From Prorocentrum cordatum (Eukaryota; Sar; Dinophyceae; Prorocentrales; Prorocentraceae), in the NCBI GenBank assembly GCA_963575745.1, contig CAUYUJ010018888.1, positions 43,501-107,500 of the forward strand: 64,000 bases of DNA. Reading direction: 5' to 3'. Positions 41,003-50,373 of the stretch are shown piece after piece; position 1 is the stretch's first letter, and each line of letters starts with the position of its first letter. A program made the translations under genes and the position numbers. The notes under the pieces are model-generated. The model did not search any database and was not told the origin of the DNA. It saw only the letters and a list, made by a program, of their open reading frames with translations.

Positions 41003-41533
41003 GAGATCGAGTGCTGCCTGGACTACGAGTGCGAGGGCTGCAGCGGGGAGCAGTGCACGTACTGCCGCAGAGATCACCAGAAGGGTTGTTGCCTTGGCAA
41101 GTGGATGGCGAAGTACTCGGGGAAGTGTGACGATGTGAGCCTCCCAGACTACGAGAGTTGCCCAAAATGCGGACCTTCTCCGTGTCCCAACTGCACCCAG
41201 GCCATGGACATTGATGCGTGCCTGGACGATGCATGCCGGGGCTGCAGCGGGGAGCAGTGCACGTATTGTCGCAAGGAGTACGCCACCGTCCAGGGTTGTT
41301 GTCTTGGCAAGTGGGCGGCGTCGTACACGGGCAAGTGCGACGATGTAAGCATTCCCGATTATCTGAGTTGCGGCAAGTGCGGCGGGGAGCCATGCCCCAT
41401 TTGCGTTCAGCAGAGGGACGTGCAATTCTGCCAGCAGAAGTGCAGCGGGTGCAGCGGCGAGCAGTGCACGTACTGCAGGGAGGAGTGCTGCAAGGGGAAG
41501 AGCTTCGCCGAGTACATCCCCGAGTGCGAGTAG
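41003..41533 (+). CDS. Cysteine-rich repeat protein (2.5 units), terminal exon
   Basis: The exon encodes 176 residues from GAG-ATC-GAG to a TAG at 41531-41533; 33 residues are Cys. Two full units and one shortened unit follow a shared plan: CLDxxCxGCSGEQCTYCR, then GCCLGKWxAxYxGKCDDVS, then PDYxSCxKCGxxPCPxC. The GCSGEQCTYCR cores start at 41036, 41240 and 41447, periods of 204 and 207 bp (68 and 69 codons), so the repeats stay in frame, unlike every other tandem repeat in the window. Unit 3 keeps the core but replaces GCCLGKW with ECCKGKSFAEY and ends at ECE. Conserved Cys pairs suggest disulfides or metal binding in an extracellular or lumenal protein. A strong acceptor lies immediately upstream, so the N-terminus, where a signal peptide would be expected, is on an unseen exon. 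The family is not recognised by name. No introns interrupt the repeats. Confidence 0.8.
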   Translation, partial: EIECCLDYECEGCSGEQCTYCRRDHQKGCCLGKWMAKYSGKCDDVSLPDYESCPKCGPSPCPNCTQAMDIDACLDDACRGCSGEQCTYCRKEYATVQGCCLGKWAASYTGKCDDVSIPDYLSCGKCGGEPCPICVQQRDVQFCQQKCSGCSGEQCTYCREECCKGKSFAEYIPECE

Positions 41534-41755
41534 ACCGCAGCGCCCCGCTCTCGCCTCTCCCTCGTCCTCGGCACGGCCTTTTTTGTGGGAGGTTGTGCGG
41601 TGAGAGCGAAGTCAACCAGGAGGTCGGTTTCGGTTCCAGCTCGTGCTGGGCGTGAGGGCAATGTGAAGCTGCACGGGGGCGACGATGCGTCGGCAAAGGG
41701 TAGGGAAGTCGGGCAGCATGCCTCGCCCTCTGGCATGGTAGGGCGGGGGGGGAGG
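41534..41755 (+). other. 3' flank of the Cys-rich gene
   Basis: Ordinary mixed sequence, presumably 3' UTR and spacer. No AATAAA-type signal was seen, which is usual in dinoflagellates. Confidence 0.4.
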
Positions 41756-42135
41756 TTCCGTAAGTTGTCCCGTGGTCGTCCCGTGGGTTGCCCCGCGGAT
41801 GCCAAGTTCATGTGTCCCGTGGGTTGTCCCGTGTGTGTCCCGCGGTTGTCCCGTGGGTTGTCCCGTGGGGTGTCATTTGATTTGCTCGTTGTTTATCCGT
41901 GGTTGTCCGGTGGTTTGTCCCGTGGTGGTCCGGTAGGTCGCCCGCGGGTGTTTTGTGGTTCTCCCGTGAGTTTTCCCTTGGGTTTTTCCGTAGGATTTCC
42001 CGTAGTTGCTCCGTAGGTTGTCCCGTGGGTTGTCTGTTGTTTCCCTCTGGTTGTCCCGTACGTTGTCCCGTGATTGTCCCGTAGGCTGCCCCGTGGTTTG
42101 TTTTGTGGGGTGTTCCGTGGTTGTTCCGTGGTTTA
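41756..42135 (+). repeat. GTTGTCCCGTGG tandem array (~10-12 bp)
   Basis: About 30 degenerate units (GTTGTCCCGTGG, GTCCCGTGGTT, TTTTCCGTAGG) in 380 bp. Confidence 0.85.
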
Positions 42136-42310
42136 CGTGTTGGGATTACGAGGTAGTGAGATCAGTGGATTGGGATATTGTTGTTTTTGTTCTGCCAGCT
42201 TGGGTTCCTGACAGTCAGTTGGTGCGATGTGTGTGGTGCAATCTATGAAGTTCTAGATTTGCGGTGGAACATCCGTGGTGAAATTCGCATGCCAACTCGT
42301 GAATTGTGAG

Positions 42311-42460
42311 CCCCACTGCTCGCGCAATCATCCCACCCTGCCACTCGCAATTTGTTCGGCAACGCCCATGCGGCCACGATTGCTGTTGCCGATTGCACTT
42401 GCTAGCGCATCTCTGCGGCCACGATGGCGCGCGAACGCTCGCGCGACCAGCTGGTTTGGC
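42311..42460 (+). repeat. Dispersed ~150-bp repeat with CTGCTCGCGCAA, copy 1
   Basis: Blocks CTGCTCGCGCAATCATCCCA, CTCGCAATTTGTTCGGCAA and GCCCAT..CGG occur in order, then a GCGCACG-type end. Copies 2 and 3 are at 45217-45365 and 45566-45622. Confidence 0.7.
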
Positions 42461-42946
42461 ACAACTGACGCGGCCGCCATGGCGCTTGCCGGTGAGAGCT
42501 TCCCAGCGCGTCTCACAGGCCACGCTGGCGCGCGGGCGCTTCAGTGCAGCTCGTTGACTCGGGCGGGCGTTGCATCATGGTGACGTCGAGAACGGCGCAA
42601 GCGATGCTGATAGTAATCGTGGTAGTGGCGATGATGACGATGACAACAGCGAAGCCAATGTGCCGATGTTGGTGACGACGATGTCGATGATGGGTCATGC
42701 GTCGGTGATCAAGGTGATTGTGCCGTTGATCGGGGCAACGGCGATTGGCGGTGACAGTGACGGCGGTGATGCGATGGCGCGCGTGAGGGTGATGGTCGGA
42801 AAAAAACACGCGCAGCAATTCAATACATTTGGAGGGCTTTCTCTTGAAACGCATGTGGCAGATCCATCTGCTCTTGAGAAGTTGTGCCTTGAGCTGCTTC
42901 TGGCGCCATTGGTTTTCACATGCATTGTTGACGCTTCGCGTATCCC

Positions 42947-43375
42947 CACCAGCACTCCCTGGATTGCACGCTGGCTCTGACGCCCTAGGACGCTGCTGCT
43001 TGCCGCTTGACCGCGGCCTCGCGCGCGCCCGCCGCTAGTCGCGGCCGCAGCCCGCCCGCGACCGCCCGCCGCTGGCGCTTCCGGCTGCGGCTGTAAACAA
43101 AAAAAAATCCCCACCAGCCCGCCGAGGCGCTGCTGAGGTCGCCGGCCCGTCGGCATTAGGCAATTCGGCTCTTGCGCGGCCCGCTCGGACCTCACTCGCC
43201 GCTGGCGCCCTCGCCTGCGGCTGCGACAAAAAAGTATCCCCACCAGCCCATCCAGAAACGATGCCCAGGGGAGTTGAGGTGATCATGGAAGTGGGGGAGC
43301 ATGCAGATGAACAAGAGGCGGGGGAAGCCGTCATATACCCCAAGAGGGGGAGGATTGATGACGATTCGTCGTCGC
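42947..43375 (+). repeat. Three modules with ATCCCCACCAGC, the last ending in an AGG array
   Basis: ATCCCCACCAGC occurs near 42950, 43108 and 43235. The last two are preceded by GCCGCTGGCG...GGCTGCGGCTG and an A-run. The third continues as GCCCATCCAGAAACGATGCC, GAGTTGAG and GATCATGG, like 11729-11776, and is followed by the AGG array at 43378. Confidence 0.65.
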
Positions 43376-43490
43376 AGGAGGAGGAGGGGGGAGGAGAAGA
43401 GGAGGAGGAGGAGGAGGCGGAGGAGGAGGAGGTGGAGTATGGCGAGGACGAGGACGAGAAGGAGGAGACGAAGGAAAAGGAGGGAGAGTT
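43376..43490 (+). repeat. AGG/GAG array
   Basis: (AGG)n with GAC and GAA interruptions. The Glu-rich frame 43261-43797 crosses it and continues into minisatellite; it is not called as a gene. Confidence 0.85.
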
Positions 43491-44075
43491 GGGTGCCTCG
43501 GGGATTGTCTTGAGGCCTCGTACGTGGCCTCTTGGGAGCATCTTGGAGGCCTCTTGGGCCGTCTGGGCGCCTCTCGGGGCCCTCTTGGGGCGCTCTTGGG
43601 ACTCTAGGGGCGCTCTTGAGGCCATCTTGGAGGACATCGATCAAACGAGGGGAGCTCCAATCTACCTCCCCTCTCGGGAGCATCGAACATCGCCTCCTGG
43701 ACCCCTCTTGGAGCGCTCTTGGGGCGCTCTTGGGCGCTCTTGGGGCCGTCTTGGGGCTCTCTTGGGCATCTCCTGGGGCTCTCTGTGGCCAACTTAGAGC
43801 CATCTTGAGGCCTCGGATGGCCATCGGAAGCGACAATGCGAGACCGCAACCGTAATTGATGTCCCGTAGGTGTTTGAAGGAATTTGTCTTCTTGAGGGCC
43901 TCCTTGGAGGTCTCGGAGGCCTCTTGGAGCCGTCTTGGAACGTTCTTGGGGCTTCTTGGAGCATCTTGGGAGCTTTCTTGAGGCATCCTGCGCTATCTTG
44001 AGCCAGCTTGGCTGTCATCTTAGGCTTTCTGAGGCGCACTTGGAGCCGTCTTGGGCCATTTTGGACGCTCCAATT
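43491..44075 (+). repeat. CTTGGGCC minisatellite
   Basis: 10-11 bp units including CTCTTGGGGCG. AT-richer breaks at 43640-43690 and 43835-43890. Confidence 0.8.
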
Positions 44076-45210
44076 GCCCGCGATCACCTCCGTCTAGGTC
44101 CAGGGGGAGGGGGGAGGGGTAAACCCTTCCCCCAAGGGGAAGGAGAGGGTTGGAAGAGGAGCCTCCCTGGACCACCTCCGCCCAGAGGGCTGGTGGGATT
44201 CGACACGCGCGCGTGGCGGTGCGCGCGCGGGACCCGCGCGTTATCATTTGATATGGGTTCGTTCGTTGGGCGCATGCTAGATCAACGCAGGTGCACCCAG
44301 AGGTACGATGAGCGCGTGGGTTCTGGACGGGATGGCGGAACACAAGGATTTCAGCAAGTGTGCGCGGGCAGGAATTGCGGAACCATTAGGTCATTGAAGT
44401 GTTTATGTTGACATGCGTGCATGCGCAATCTGTTTGGAATGATTTCGGCGCGTGCGCGCGCGTGTGGATTTTCTACCATTCTGACCGTGTGCTCTTGTCA
44501 TGTGCTCTAAACACATCGACCACGTTTGGACAGAATGTGTACAGAGTCACTAACAACTAGTACGTTGTAGTATGTTTGTGTAGGACGTTTGTGCCGATCG
44601 GTGGCATCGTATTGTCCGAATTGTTCGTCATCGTTGGTAGGTGCGCGATGCTAATGGGATAATTTCGACATGCGCGCGCGCGTGGTCCGCATGGTGCCCT
44701 CTGGCGCAGTGGGAAGCACAATGGCCTTGGTGTGACTTCATTGAGTCCGCGCACGCTAGAATCTGCTGACACTGTCATTGAAAGCCAAATGGCGTTTGAT
44801 CGGTGTTGTTCGGAACGGCGCAGCGACGAATGCTTTTGCGAAATGTGTTGCTTGTGCGCTCGCATGTGCCCCCGCATGGTATTACTCGTCACAAGTTCAT
44901 ACACCACGCACTAGATACATCAACGCGTGTGCACCGCACTGTTCTGTTTGAAATGATGAAGGGTAGGCAGATTGTGTCGGCTGGCGTGGTATAGCTTCAG
45001 ACTTGAGCGAGCGGGCACGCCGGATAAATAGGAGACTGTGCGGAGGTGTGGGGATAACCCAGGCTTTGGCAGGGGATGTGATTCAGGAATCGATGTGGGT
45101 TATTGTTGGTGCTGCAATATATGGGGTGCCATTTCCGTAGTGGAACTTATGTTTCGCAGTCCCATGTGGTACATAATAAGTGGCGTCATCAGTTTTGCAG
45201 GCAGACGGTG
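44076..45210. other. Spacer; weak tRNA-like box A/box B pair, no gene
   Basis: Mixed sequence. TGGCGCAGTGG (44701) followed 36 bp later by TTCATTGAGTCC (44738) resembles RNA polymerase III box A and box B, but box B is poor and no cloverleaf was found. TTTCGRCATGYGCGCGCG words occur near 44664, 46358 and 46560. Confidence 0.3.
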
Positions 45211-45216
45211 TAAACT

Positions 45217-45365
45217 CCAATGCTCGCGCAAGCATCCCACCCTCCTACCCGCAACTTGTTTGGCAAAGCCCATTCCGCTAGGATTGCGGCTTCCGATTTG
45301 AACTCGCTATCGGGCCTCTACGTCTGCAATAGCACGCGCACGCTGGCGCGCACGTGGCTTGGTTT
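45217..45365 (+). repeat. Dispersed ~150-bp repeat with TGCTCGCGCAA, copy 2
   Basis: TGCTCGCGCAAGCATCCCAC, CCCGCAACTTGTTTGGCAAA and GCCCATTCCG, then GCGCACGCTGGCGCGCACG, match copy 1. A fragment (copy 3) at 45566-45622 keeps only the first half before the CGA array. Confidence 0.7.
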
Positions 45366-45624
45366 GGGTGACATTCTTTTTACATTTCAAAAGAATATCC
45401 GCGCAATATAGATGTGAAAAAGGTCTACCCCAAAGGGGCGCCGGTAACCCCAGAGTTAGGTCCGCGGCGGAGCCTGCCCTTGGGAGAAAAAATATTTATG
45501 GGCCCCTCTCTCTGGTACAAAATATGGGGGTGCAACCCACTCTGCTGAACTTGAATTCGTCATCTCCACTGCTCGCGCAAACATCCCACCCACCCACCCG
45601 CAACTTGGTTTGCAAAACCTCTTA

Positions 45625-46150
45625 AGACCGACTACGACGACACCGACGACAACGACTAGGACGACACCGACGACGTCTCCGACGCCTTCAACGACGACAA
45701 CGACGCCGACGCCGACGACGACGAAGACGACGACGACGACGCCAACGAAGGCGACGACGAGGGAGGAGGAAGGACGACGACGGCGACAACGACGACAACG
45801 ACGACAACGACGAGGGAGGAGGGAGGACGGCGACGACGCGAACGACGACGAAGGAGGAAGGACGGCGACGCCGACGACGACAACGACGAGGGAGGAGGGA
45901 AGACGACGACGACGACGACGACGACGACGGCGACGAAATAGGAGGGACGACGACGAGACGCCGACGACGGACGACGACGACGACGTGGGAGGAGGAGGAA
46001 GGACGACCACGGCGACAACGACGACGGAAACGACCACGACGCCAAAGAGGACGACGACGACGAACACGAGAAAAGACAGAGGACGACGTAGGCGACGACG
46101 ACGACAACGCGGGAGGAGGGAGGACGGCGACGACGACGACGACGACGCAG
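45625..46150 (+). repeat. CGA/ACG triplet array
   Basis: About 525 bp of (ACG)n/(CGA)n with AGG, GCC and AAC variants. It directly follows the truncated dispersed repeat at 45566-45622. Confidence 0.95.
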
Positions 46151-46177
46151 GAGCGCGCGCGCACGCTTTTGTTGACA

Positions 46178-46335
46178 ATCCGTGTTGCGAAACCTTGGGT
46201 TTTTGTATGCTTTTTGGACACACGATTTTGAAATCCTTCCGAAACCGATGGGTTTTGAAGGTTTGCGGCGTACGCCCGCGACGACGCGCGCGTCTGCACT
46301 TCGTCTTGTTTTTTGCAGGGGATTCTCGCGACGGC
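46178..46335 (+). repeat. ~155-bp unit, copy 1 of 2
   Basis: GTTGCGAAACC at 46183, AAATCCTTCC, TTTTGAAGG and GACGACGCGCGCG..TGCACTTCGTC, then TTTTTTGCA.GGGATTC. Copy 2 starts 295 bp later. Confidence 0.8.
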
Positions 46336-46472
46336 ACACGCGCAAGGGCGTTCGACAGATTTCGACATGCGCGCGCGCGAAGCCCGTGTGGTAGCATTGT
46401 GTATAAATCTTGAAAAAACCTATGGTTTTCTTAAGATTTCGCAAGAGCTTTCGCGGAAGTTTTTTTAGCAAA

Positions 46473-46632
46473 TAAATGTTGCGAAACCATGTGTTTTGGT
46501 ATATATGTTTTTGGAAACTCGATTGCGAAATCCTTCCAGCACCGAAGGTTTTTGAAGGATTTCGGCATGTGCGCGCGACGACGCGCGCGTGTGCACTTCG
46601 TCTTTTTTTGCAAGGGATTCGCGAAACAGTGC
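46473..46632 (+). repeat. ~155-bp unit, copy 2 of 2
   Basis: Same blocks as 46178-46335 in the same order (GTTGCGAAACC at 46478). Confidence 0.8.
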
Positions 46633-46704
46633 TATGTTAGAACAAAAAATGTCACCGCATAATGTTTTTTACAAGGGAACCTCAGGGGGGGGGAACCCGG
46701 CCTG

Positions 46705-46776
46705 CCTGGGATGGTATGATTTCAAATTTAAGATGGGCGAATGTACAGAAAATATATGAAATCATACTATCCCAGG
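46705..46776 (+). repeat. Hairpin: 20-bp arms, 32-nt loop
   Basis: CCTGGGATGGTATGATTTCA (46705-46724) pairs with TGAAATCATACTATCCCAGG (46757-46776), with one G-T type mismatch. Confidence 0.85.
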
Positions 46777-47329
46777 GGGAAGCGATCAGTCCGGGGGGGT
46801 GGGTAGAGTCTATTCTTTTTAGAAAGGAGAATCAGTGTCGTAGAATCCAGGGGCGGCGACTAGACGGCGACGGGCGGCGACGGAGGAGAACCAGGAGAAC
46901 GCGAGCCAGCGCACGAGGCGGCGACGTGGCGACAACATGCGGGCGCCGAGCGAAAGTCCGGAACCGCCAGCCACCACACAAGGCGGAGGCGGTGGAGCCG
47001 CGAGCCAGCGCACGAGGCCGCGAGGGCGGGCATTGGGCGAACATATTGAACCGCATGGCGGCCATTTAGTAACCAAGTAACAAACACGTAGTGTAAGTAC
47101 AGTTTGTCAGATACATATGTAGATTTATTACTCTATAGAAAATTATTCACTGCGTGGAGCTCCCCATATGTGCATCTACTCGCATGGACCTGTCCGCCGT
47201 GAATGTCTAGGCGCAAGAGCTTTCGAATATTAACGGGCTTCAGTTGTGACGGTCTGGACATCAATCTAACTGCGAATGAATTGGAGTGTGAATGAGCCTC
47301 AGTAGTACGAGCGCGTCTCTGTGCATGAG

Positions 47330-47412
47330 CCTGGGGCCTCCTGGGGCCTCCTGAAACCTACTGGGGCTTCCTGGGGTCTCCAGGAGCCTCTTGGGACCTC
47401 CTGGGACCTCCT
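47330..47412 (+). repeat. GGGGCCTCCT array, exact 10-bp period
   Basis: Eight consecutive 10-bp units (GGGGCCTCCT, GAAACCTACT, GGGGCTTCCT and so on) with no register slip. Confidence 0.85.
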
Positions 47413-47420
47413 AGGAAGGT

Positions 47421-47695
47421 TTCGTGCCCCAGGAGAGGCGCAATATATAGCAACAGACGTACATAAAACATTGCGGATTAGAGCCACAGGAGAAGGGCAA
47501 TCTATAGGAACACGCGTAAAACACCAAGGACTCGTGCCCCAGGAGAGGCCCAATACATAGGAACATGAGTAAAACATTTAGGATTGTGTACACAGGAGAA
47601 GGACCATCTATAGAAACATACGTAGAACATCAAAGAATCGTGCTCCAGGTGAGGCCCAATCGATAGGAGCATACGTAAAACACATGGGATTGGAG
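47421..47695 (+). repeat. ~53-57 bp satellite, five units
   Basis: Units begin RYGYRCCCCAGGAGARGS, then CAATMTATAGGAACA, then CGTAAAACAY. AGG anchors are at 47431, 47488, 47541, 47594 and 47647. Alternate units carry GAGCCACAGGAGAAGG and CGTGCCCCAGGAGAGG, hinting at a two-unit ancestor. Confidence 0.85.
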
Positions 47696-47697
47696 CC

Positions 47698-47952
47698 ACT
47701 CCTGTTGCCTTCTGAGGCCTCCTGCTCCTGGGGCCTCTCGGGGCCTCCTGTTGCCTTCCGAGGCCTCCTGGCGCTTCCTGTTGCCTCCTGGGGCCTCCTG
47801 TGGTTTCCTGAGGCCTTCTGGAGCTTCCTGGGGCCTCCTGGAGCCTCTTGGGACATCCTGTGGCCTCTTGAGTCTTTCTGTGGCCTCCTGATGCCTCCTG
47901 GGACCTCATGTGGTCTCCTGGGGCCTCCTGGAGCCTGTTGGAGCCTCCTGTG
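47698..47952 (+). repeat. GGGGCCTCCT array, exact 10-bp period
   Basis: About 25 units of 10 bp, essentially without insertions after 47728. The 10-bp arrays on both sides enclose the 53-bp satellite. Confidence 0.85.
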
Positions 47953-47989
47953 GCATCCTGAGAAGAATCTGCGCCCACGAGCCTGGCCA

Positions 47990-48575
47990 CCAAAACAAGC
48001 AAACCGATCGAGACATCCTCAAAATCTGGCCCACCTGGGGGGTGAAAATGAGCGCCTCGCTCGAGACATCCTCCAAATCTGCTCCGAAAGCGAAGGATGT
48101 TGGGCCCAGAAACAAGCAAACCGCCTGAGACATCCCCACAAAATGGCCGCGAACGAGCCCGTGCAACCACCCCTGGCGGCTCCCCTTAGGGGTGCTGAAA
48201 TGAGCGCCTCGCTCGAGACATCCTCCAAATCTGCTCCGAAAGCGAAGGATGTTGGGCCCAGAAACAGGCAAACCGCCTGAGACATCCCCACAAAATGGCC
48301 GCGAACGAGCCCGTGCAACCACCCCTGGCGGCTCCCCTTAGGGGTGCTGAAATGAGCGCCTCGCTCGAGACATCCTCCAAATCTGCTCCGAAAGCGAAGG
48401 ATGTTGGGCCCAGAAACAGGCAAACCGCCTGAGACATCCCCACAAAATGGCCGCGAACGAGCCCGTGCAACCACCCCTGGCGGCTCCCCTTAGGGGTGCT
48501 GAAACCAGCGCCCCGCCTGAGACATCCTCACAATCTGCTCTCCAAGCGAAGGATGTTGAGCCCAGAAATACTGTG
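47990..48575 (+). repeat. 152-bp satellite, about four units
   Basis: GCGCCTCGCTCGAGACATCC occurs at 48052, 48204 and 48356, exactly 152 bp apart; a diverged unit starts at 48508 and another precedes 48052. The middle units are nearly identical, so the expansion is recent. Each unit contains the palindromic TCCCCTTAGGGG. Because 152 is not a multiple of 3, the minus-strand frames through it are not repeat proteins. Confidence 0.95.
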
Positions 48576-48778
48576 TATGAGTAAGTCTGGGTATGAGTGA
48601 GTCTGTGTATGAGTACGTCTGGGTGTGAGTAAGTCTGTGTATGAGTAAGTCTGTGTATGAGTATGTCTGAGTGTGAGTAAGTCTGAGTATGAGTAGGTCT
48701 GAGTATGAGTAAATATGAGTATGAGTAAGTCTGTGTATGAGTAAGTCTGAGTATGAGCAAGTGTGAGTATGAGTAAGT
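48576..48778 (+). repeat. 16-bp GTATGAGTAAGTCTGN array
   Basis: About 12-13 units of 16 bp (some lose 4 bp) following the 152-bp satellite. Confidence 0.9.
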
Positions 48779-49140
48779 CCGACAGGAGGGGAGGAGAAAA
48801 GAGGAGGAAGGAGGAGGAGTAGGAGGCGTCCAAGTAATAACAAGAACCCCATCTTAGGATATGGGGAATACGTGTACACATGCGCGTACGCATGGTTGGT
48901 CAAACATGTGTAACGTTATCTGCAGATGCAATCGATGTCGGCCAAGCGTATATGTCGCGCTTGTTGATGCTACTGGACATTATGAATGATCATGTTTGAT
49001 GTTACCGGACGTTCGGAATGAGCATGTGTGAAGTTTCCGTGCTACCAGACGGGTGTACACATGCATGAGTATATATTTATGTGTATATGGATATACATGT
49101 ATATATCTAGCTATATATACATTATATATAAATAGATAGA
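48779..49140. other. Spacer, no gene
   Basis: Short GGA-rich stretch, then AT-richer mixed sequence. Confidence 0.4.
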
Positions 49141-49149
49141 TGTGTGTTC

Positions 49150-49150
49150 A

Positions 49151-49182
<32 letters not shown>
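49150..49182 (+). repeat. TA microsatellite
   Basis: About 33 bp of (TA)n. Confidence 0.9.
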
Positions 49183-49185
<3 letters not shown>

Positions 49186-49221
49186 ATCCGGGGGCGGGGG
49201 CCCTCGCCCAGCTGCCCACCA

Positions 49222-49850
49222 GTCGCCATGGTGGCTTCAGGTCCCCCAGAGAGTCCTGGCCGTGCCGCGAACCTGCCTAGAGAGCCCCAGCACGAGTCTG
49301 GATTGCCCCCACAGGCCCCCAAGACGTCCACAGAGGCCCCCGAAACGACCAAGATGAGCCCAAGACTGCCCACGCGGCCGCCAAGACGCCCCAGGAAGTC
49401 TCCAAGAGGTCTCCCCAGAGGACCCCGAGGAGGGAGAATTGTTAATTGTTCCTGGTGTGTTTTCGATGTTTTTGGCCTTCTCACCCTTTCGCCTTCCCGA
49501 CGCTCCAACACGGCCCCAGAGGCCTGCCAGGACACCCCAAGACGGCCCAAGATGCCCCAAAGACGCTCTCCGGACGGCCCAAGAGACACCCAAGACAGCC
49601 CAGGAGGACTCCAAGGCAGCCCCAGGGGGGGCCCTAGAGGACGACCAAACATTAAAAGATCAAGTTTCCCGCCCCGAGAGGGCCCCAGGAGGCTCCAAGA
49701 GGCCCCGAAGAGGTCACCAGAGGCCTTCAAGAGTCCCCAAGGAGATCCGAAGAGACCCCAAGAGACCTCCAAAAGATTCCAAGAGACGACAAATACAGGC
49801 CCCCTGAGACCCCCAAGAGACCCCCAAGAGCCCCCTATGGAGCCTTCAGG
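49222..49850 (-). repeat. CTTGGGCC minisatellite on the minus strand
   Basis: CCCAAGACGGCCC-type units, 10-11 bp apart. An AT-rich break with TTGTTAATTGTTCC lies at 49438-49490. Confidence 0.8.
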
Positions 49851-50053
49851 CCAACGCAAGCCGAGGAGGCCCCGTCCCACCAGCGCTAGGCCTTTCTTCG
49901 CCCCCATGTTCAGGACAAGGCTTTCCGGAACATGAAACAAGGGATCATGCGCCGCCGACATCGACGACGACGATCGCGCAAGGTACAGAGGGCAGGGGTC
50001 CAGGGTCCAGGGTGCGAGCGAATAGGGTGCAGGAGCGCATGAGAATGATCAGA

Positions 50054-50098
50054 GGACCCCCCATGTTCCGGAAGCGCGCTTCTGGAACATGGGGTGGG
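50054..50098 (+). repeat. Hairpin: CCCCATGTTCCGGAAGC arms
   Basis: CCCCATGTTCCGGAAGCG is followed almost at once by CGCTTCTGGAACATGGGG; one mismatch. Confidence 0.85.
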
Positions 50099-50162
50099 AG
50101 AAGACCCCGCCGCCCTCGTGGCAAGAATCCCCCCCCCCTCAGCGCCCAGACCGTGCCCACAA

Positions 50163-50225
50163 CTAGAACCTGAGCGCGCACGCAGCGCGCGCGAAGGTTA
50201 TAGTGTGTGTATATATAGATATACC
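50163..50225 (+). repeat. CTAGAACC hairpin abutting a TA stretch, copy 2
   Basis: CTAGAACCTGAGCGCGC and GCGCGCGCGAAGGTTATAG, then GTGTGTGTATATATA; the same plan as 35579-35630. Confidence 0.7.
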
Positions 50226-50373
50226 GTAGCACCCCCGCAGATGCGGATAAGAGTGAGGGGCCGGTGGGGACGTCGGCAGTTTGCCAGTCTCTGGAGAAGC
50301 CCGCCGCAGGAGGCAAAGTTTCACAAATTACACAACGAGCCCGCCGCAGGCGCCGACTTCTTCGTTAAGAACT

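Noticed and set aside
43261-43797. Glu-rich 178-codon frame
   Set aside because: Composed of a dispersed repeat module, an AGG array and minisatellite; each part occurs elsewhere without this frame.
47421-47695. CRISPR-like array
   Set aside because: The units are contiguous degenerate repeats without unique spacers, and the genome is eukaryotic.
47906-48474. Repeated minus-strand frames in the 152-bp satellite
   Set aside because: 152 is not divisible by 3, so successive units are read in different frames; no conserved protein repeat can exist.
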